A stretch of 9,317 nt of DNA from an uncultured Peptococcaceae bacterium (lineage in GTDB: Bacteria > Bacillota > Peptococcia > Peptococcales > Peptococcaceae), in NCBI GenBank assembly GCA_902496505.1, contig CABVBB010000047.1, positions 1 through 9,317 of the forward strand. Direction: 5' to 3'. Each line of letters begins with the position of its first letter. The first letter of the stretch is position 1. Position numbers and translations under genes: made by a program. The notes beneath the pieces were generated by a model. The model ran no database searches. It had not been told where the DNA came from and saw only the letters and a list, made by a program, of their open reading frames with translations. Positions 5,930 to 9,317 of the stretch are shown here, piece after piece.

Positions 5930-6811
5930 ATGAACATTATCGAAATGCAAAATATCACCAAGACCTTGGGCACATTTCATCTCGAGCTAAGTGAGCTCAA
6001 CGTCCAGCAGGGTTATATCACCGGCTTCATCGGTGAAAATGGTTCCGGCAAAACGACCACGATCAAACTTTTGATGAATATGCTCTTTGCTGACAGCGGA
6101 CACATCCGCATCCTAGGCATGGATATGCCTAAGCAGGCTACGGCTATCAAGCAGGCTATCGGTTATATGGGCGATCAGATGGGCTATCCCGAAAAAATGC
6201 GTCTGCAGCAGCTCAAAAACTGCATTGCACCATTTTACGGCAACTGGGATGACAAACTGTACCAAAAATATATCCAACATTTTCGGCTGGACGAGAACAA
6301 ACGCTACAATGATATTTCCAAAGGCATGCGCAAGCAGTTCGATCTGATCATGGCTTTGTCACACCATCCGCAACTCTTGCTCTTAGATGAACCGACCGCC
6401 AATCTCGATCCTTTAGCTCGTGATCAATTTCTGGATATCCTTTTAGATCAGATGGATCATGATGACCTGAGCGTTTTCTTTTCTACACACATCACCAGCG
6501 ATCTGGATAAAGTGGCCGATGATATCATTTTCCTCCACCACGGCCGTCTGCTGATGACCGATACCCGCGATCATCTGCTGGAGACGCACCGTTTGGTCAA
6601 AGGCAAGAGCAGCCTGCTCATCCCCGAAGTCGAGCGCACCTTTGTCCATGTGCAGCACAATGGTTTTGGCTTTGAGGGACTTTGCAGCGACTGGCAGCGC
6701 ACCTATGAATTGCTAGGCGATGAAGCCATCTACGAAAGGGCTTCTCTGGAGGATATCTTTATTCATTATGTTGCCCGCAGTCAGGGCACGCAGAAAGGGG
6801 TATTAAAATGA
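5930..6811 (+). CDS. ABC transporter ATP-binding protein (YtrB/BcrA-like)
   Basis: This 293-residue cytoplasmic ATPase should power the two permeases downstream. Walker A is GENGSGKT at about residues 35-42. The signature loop is degenerate, SKGMR at about 130-134 in place of LSGGQ, as is common in the YtrB and bacitracin-type groups. Walker B and the catalytic glutamate lie in LLLLDEP at about 149-155, the D-loop is NLDPLARD, and the H-loop histidine is at about 187 in FSTHITSDLD. The C-terminal 90 residues form the variable domain typical of this group. The gene begins immediately after the GntR stop with GAGGAGG upstream and overlaps the next gene by 4 bases (ATGA). Export or an envelope-stress role is inferred from the family; the substrate is unknown. 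Confidence 0.94.
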   Translation: MNIIEMQNITKTLGTFHLELSELNVQQGYITGFIGENGSGKTTTIKLLMNMLFADSGHIRILGMDMPKQATAIKQAIGYMGDQMGYPEKMRLQQLKNCIAPFYGNWDDKLYQKYIQHFRLDENKRYNDISKGMRKQFDLIMALSHHPQLLLLDEPTANLDPLARDQFLDILLDQMDHDDLSVFFSTHITSDLDKVADDIIFLHHGRLLMTDTRDHLLETHRLVKGKSSLLIPEVERTFVHVQHNGFGFEGLCSDWQRTYELLGDEAIYERASLEDIFIHYVARSQGTQKGVLK

Positions 6812-7449
6812 ACACCATTTTTTCTTTGTGCAAACTTGACCTTTACAAATTGCTCAATGGCGGCCGCTTTACCGTTATCGTAGCTTTGCTTTCTTTAGCC
6901 TGCGTTTTCTTTTTCCCTTCCGCAATGCTGTTTTTCTACTACCTCTACTTCTTCTTATCTTACAGTGTGGCGATGACCTTGATCGCTTTGGATGAGCAGT
7001 ACCACTGCAGCTATCTCTACAGTGCGCTGCCTGCCACCCGCAAAGGAGTGGTTACCAGCCGTTTTGTTTTCTACTTCGTCCTGATGACCAGCATCAGCGT
7101 GCTCTACCTCATCTTGAGCCTCTTAAGTCCTTTCGGCAAAGCTGCCGACGGCCTGGTCCTTTGGATCAACTCCGGTTACTGTATGGCACTGATCTATGTA
7201 GGGCTCATCCAAGCGCTCTGCTATCGCTTCAAATATTCCTCTGTGCGTATGTTTGCAGTCATATTCTTCTGTTTACTGGTCGCCGCTTTATCGACCATCG
7301 GGGAATTGCCCGCGGGTCTCATCCTATCCTTGACAATGCTTTCACCGACGTTGCTCGCTTTGATCGTTGCTGTGAGCGGATTGGTGATCTTTGGCCTCTG
7401 CCTCTTCACTGGCCAAAAACTTTATGGACATAAGGATATCACCGATTAA
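6808..7449 (+). CDS. ABC-2 type permease subunit 1
   Basis: This is a hydrophobic 213-residue membrane protein with about six transmembrane segments (roughly 21-36, 39-60, 85-107, 117-137, 147-164 and 181-201). After the second segment it carries ALDEQYHCSYLYSALPATRK followed by GVVTSRF. This pattern (acidic residue, then LP-x-T/S-RK and a conserved SR) marks the ABC-2 permease family related to PF13346. Its start overlaps the ATPase stop, with AAAGGGG 7 bases upstream. It presumably pairs with the related permease encoded next to form a heterodimeric channel. The substrate cannot be read from the sequence. Confidence 0.88.
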   Translation: MNTIFSLCKLDLYKLLNGGRFTVIVALLSLACVFFFPSAMLFFYYLYFFLSYSVAMTLIALDEQYHCSYLYSALPATRKGVVTSRFVFYFVLMTSISVLYLILSLLSPFGKAADGLVLWINSGYCMALIYVGLIQALCYRFKYSSVRMFAVIFFCLLVAALSTIGELPAGLILSLTMLSPTLLALIVAVSGLVIFGLCLFTGQKLYGHKDITD

Positions 7450-7462
7450 AGGAGGCTGCTCC

Positions 7463-8059
7463 ATGTCTGTTTACCGCCATTTATTCCGGCTGCGTTTGGC
7501 TGTTCAGCTGCAAAGCCGCCGCTCTTGGGGGCTGGCGCTCCTTTTCTGCCTCGCTTTTACTTTTCTCTTTGGGCAGGCTGTGGCCTTTTGTTATTGGGTG
7601 ATCTGCTTCTTGATCTTTATCTATGCCTTTAGTGCGGCTGATCAATATCTGCTGACGCAGCTTCCTATCAGCCGACGGCAGATCATACGCAGCCACTATC
7701 TCTACTGCCTGCTGCTGAGCAGCTTGTCTTGCCTGCTTTTTTTGGCGGTCAGCAGCCTAAACCCCTGGCAGCTAGGCGCAGGCCTATCCCAGATGCGGCC
7801 GCTTGTCCTGCTCTTCTCCCTCTCTCTTATTTATGATGGCTTGGGCTTTTATCTGTACTACCGCGGCTTCAAATATGCTCAGCTTTACTACATTGCCTGC
7901 TATATCCTGATCTTGGGACTGCTCAATTATCTGGATCATTCGCTGTCCGCAGCCATTCCATTACCTATCATCATCTTCTGCTTGGCTGCAAGTCTCATCC
8001 TCTACGGGGGATTCTGCCGCCTTACGAGCAACTATTTTTTGCAGAAAGATCTGCTGTGA
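7463..8059 (+). CDS. ABC-2 type permease subunit 2
   Basis: This 198-residue membrane protein has about six transmembrane segments and a basic N-terminus. It shares landmarks with the preceding permease: AADQYLLTQLPISRRQIIRSHY around residues 57-78, and YYRGFKYAQLYY in the second half, which parallels CYRFKYSSVRMF of subunit 1. The two are probably ancient paralogues that work together. I chose the ATG at 7463 because AAAGGAGG lies 8 bases upstream; an in-frame ATG at 7391 lies inside the preceding gene. It is the last gene of the operon and is followed by a strong terminator. No further component such as a lipoprotein follows, so this is smaller than the Bacillus subtilis Ytr system. Confidence 0.87.
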   Translation: MSVYRHLFRLRLAVQLQSRRSWGLALLFCLAFTFLFGQAVAFCYWVICFLIFIYAFSAADQYLLTQLPISRRQIIRSHYLYCLLLSSLSCLLFLAVSSLNPWQLGAGLSQMRPLVLLFSLSLIYDGLGFYLYYRGFKYAQLYYIACYILILGLLNYLDHSLSAAIPLPIIIFCLAASLILYGGFCRLTSNYFLQKDLL

Positions 8060-8065
8060 CCCCAC

Positions 8066-8112
8066 AAAAAAAGCTGCTGCAAGGAGCTTCGTGCTCCTGC
8101 AGCAGCTTTTTT
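8066..8112. terminator. Bidirectional terminator between the permease operon and glnN
   Basis: A long stem, GCTGCTGCAAGGAGC (8072-8086) with GCTCCTGCAGCAGC (8093-8106), has one bulged A and a short loop. It is flanked by A-runs on the left and T-runs on the right, so each strand ends in a U-tract. It serves both converging transcripts. Confidence 0.92.
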
Positions 8113-8124
8113 GCTGGGCTTCGC

Positions 8125-9317
8125 TCAGCCTTCAAACAACAATTTTGTATAAGTAGGCATGGGCCAATACCCATCGCCTACCAATGTCTCCAATTCATCA
8201 ACTACAGCCCGCAGTCCCTGCATTTCCGCAAAGACCCCATCGCGGTAGTATTTCGCGGATTCGTAGACACCTTCCAAACCCTTGGCGCGAATGACTTTGG
8301 CCTCTAGTGTGTTGATGCGGTCGATCATCGCCGCGGACAACTTGGAGATCTTGGTCGCCAGCACTTCCTCAGCGTGGCAGTCGATATCCATATTAAGCGA
8401 TTTTTTGGCTGCAAGCGTTTCACAGATCAGCTTGCTGTAAGCAATGACTGCCGGCGTGATGTCCCGTTTAGCGATATCCAGCATCGTCAGCGCTTCGATA
8501 TTGATGCACTTGCTGTAGTCCTCCAGCAATATCTCGCAGCGGGAGTGGATCTCTTCTTCTGAAAAGATCTTGTGTTTGACCAATACATCGATATTTTTCT
8601 TCAGCACATAGAGCGGGATAGCATCAATGGAGGTCTTCAAATTGACCAAACCGCGTTTTTCCGCTTCGATGGCCCACTCATCGGAATAGTTGTTGCCGTT
8701 GAAAATGACGCGTTTGTGCTCATGCACCACGTCTCTCAGCAGCGCGTTGAGCTCGCTGATGAAATCATCGGCAGCTTCCAAACGGTCAGCATATTTGCTG
8801 AGCACTTCGCCGATAGCGGTATTGAGGATGATGTTGGGTCCAGCGATAGAGATGCTGGAACCCGGCATGCGAAACTCGAATTTATTGCCGGTGAAGGCGA
8901 AGGGTGACGTCCGGTTGCGGTCCGTGGTGTCTTTGGGCAGCACGGGCAGAGAATTGACGCCGACTTCCAAAACGCCGGCATTGACTTTGTCCGATTTGAC
9001 GCCTTTTTCTAAGCTTTCCAGGATATTGGTCAGCTGATCGCCCAAGTAGATGGACATGATGGCTGGAGGCGCTTCGCTGGCCCCCAGACGATGGTCGTTG
9101 CCAGCTGTAGCGACAGACAGACGGATCAACTCCGCATAATCGTCTACTGCTTCGATGACAGCGCAGAGGAAGAGCAAAAACTGGGCGTTTTCTTCTGGTG
9201 AATTGCCCGGCTCCAGGAGGTTCTGCCCATCATCAGTAGAAATGGACCAGTTGTTGTGCTTGCCGGAACCATTGACGCCGGCAAAAGGTTTTTCGTGCAG
9301 CAGGCAGGCCAAGCCAT
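8125..9317 (-). CDS. glnN: Type III glutamine synthetase, C-terminal half (5' end outside window)
   Basis: The enzyme makes glutamine from glutamate, ammonia and ATP and is central to nitrogen assimilation. The frame enters from the right edge and ends at TGA 8125-8127, giving about 396 residues of a family usually near 700 long. The active-site stretch HEKPFAGVNGSGKHNNWS is followed by ATAGNDHRLGASEAPPAI, the distinctive GSIII version of the catalytic core. The phosphate and glutamate-binding region contains NRTSPFAFTGNKFEFRMPGSS. The helical C-terminal region includes ALTMLDIAKRDITPAVIAYSK, specific to GSIII. The true start and promoter lie outside the window, so regulation cannot be judged. 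It converges on the permease operon and shares its terminator. The family assignment is firm. Confidence 0.96.
   Translation of the reverse strand, partial: GLACLLHEKPFAGVNGSGKHNNWSISTDDGQNLLEPGNSPEENAQFLLFLCAVIEAVDDYAELIRLSVATAGNDHRLGASEAPPAIMSIYLGDQLTNILESLEKGVKSDKVNAGVLEVGVNSLPVLPKDTTDRNRTSPFAFTGNKFEFRMPGSSISIAGPNIILNTAIGEVLSKYADRLEAADDFISELNALLRDVVHEHKRVIFNGNNYSDEWAIEAEKRGLVNLKTSIDAIPLYVLKKNIDVLVKHKIFSEEEIHSRCEILLEDYSKCINIEALTMLDIAKRDITPAVIAYSKLICETLAAKKSLNMDIDCHAEEVLATKISKLSAAMIDRINTLEAKVIRAKGLEGVYESAKYYRDGVFAEMQGLRAVVDELETLVGDGYWPMPTYTKLLFEG

Noticed and set aside
8374..9037. Plus-strand open frames opposite glnN
   Set aside because: They are antisense to a highly conserved glutamine synthetase and are shadow frames.

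Overview
The window looks like part of the chromosome of an anaerobic member of the Bacillota (Clostridia or Negativicutes type). The evidence is a type III glutamine synthetase, an [FeFe]-hydrogenase maturase with a TM1266-type partner, ComEA/ComEC DNA-uptake genes, a YtrA-like GntR/ABC operon, strong purine-rich ribosome binding sites, sigma-A-like promoters and clear intrinsic terminators. I cannot name the genus. No mobile element, tRNA, rRNA or CRISPR array was seen.

Left part (1-3033). The 5' two thirds of comEC lies on the minus strand and runs off the left edge. Facing away from it is a two-gene operon, a TM1266-family small protein followed by hydE, with a 4-base start/stop overlap. 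The roughly 260 bp between comEC and this operon is rich in signals: a good plus-strand promoter, a structured leader of about 180 nt that ends in an intrinsic terminator just before the first gene, and an alternative antiterminator helix. A plausible comEC promoter lies on the opposite strand inside the terminator region, so the two 5' leaders would be antisense to each other. A strong hairpin terminator follows hydE.

Middle part (3033-5470). A minus-strand operon encodes a large lipoprotein of unknown function (beta-propeller-like middle, possible NTF2-like C-terminal part) and then comEA, 8 bases apart. It has its own promoter at 5442-5470. comEA and comEC, usually adjacent, are here separated by the oppositely oriented hydrogenase-maturation genes.

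Right part (5471-9317). Divergent from the lipoprotein/comEA operon is a four-gene plus-strand operon: a YtrA-like GntR repressor, an ABC ATPase and two small related ABC-2 type permeases. An imperfect palindrome over its -10 box is the likely autoregulatory operator. The operon ends at a strong bidirectional terminator shared with the converging gene glnN, whose C-terminal half (about 396 residues) fills the rest of the window.

The most interesting item is the leader RNA upstream of TM1266-hydE. It has mutually exclusive helices with the layout of a transcription-attenuating riboswitch, and I could not assign it to a known class.
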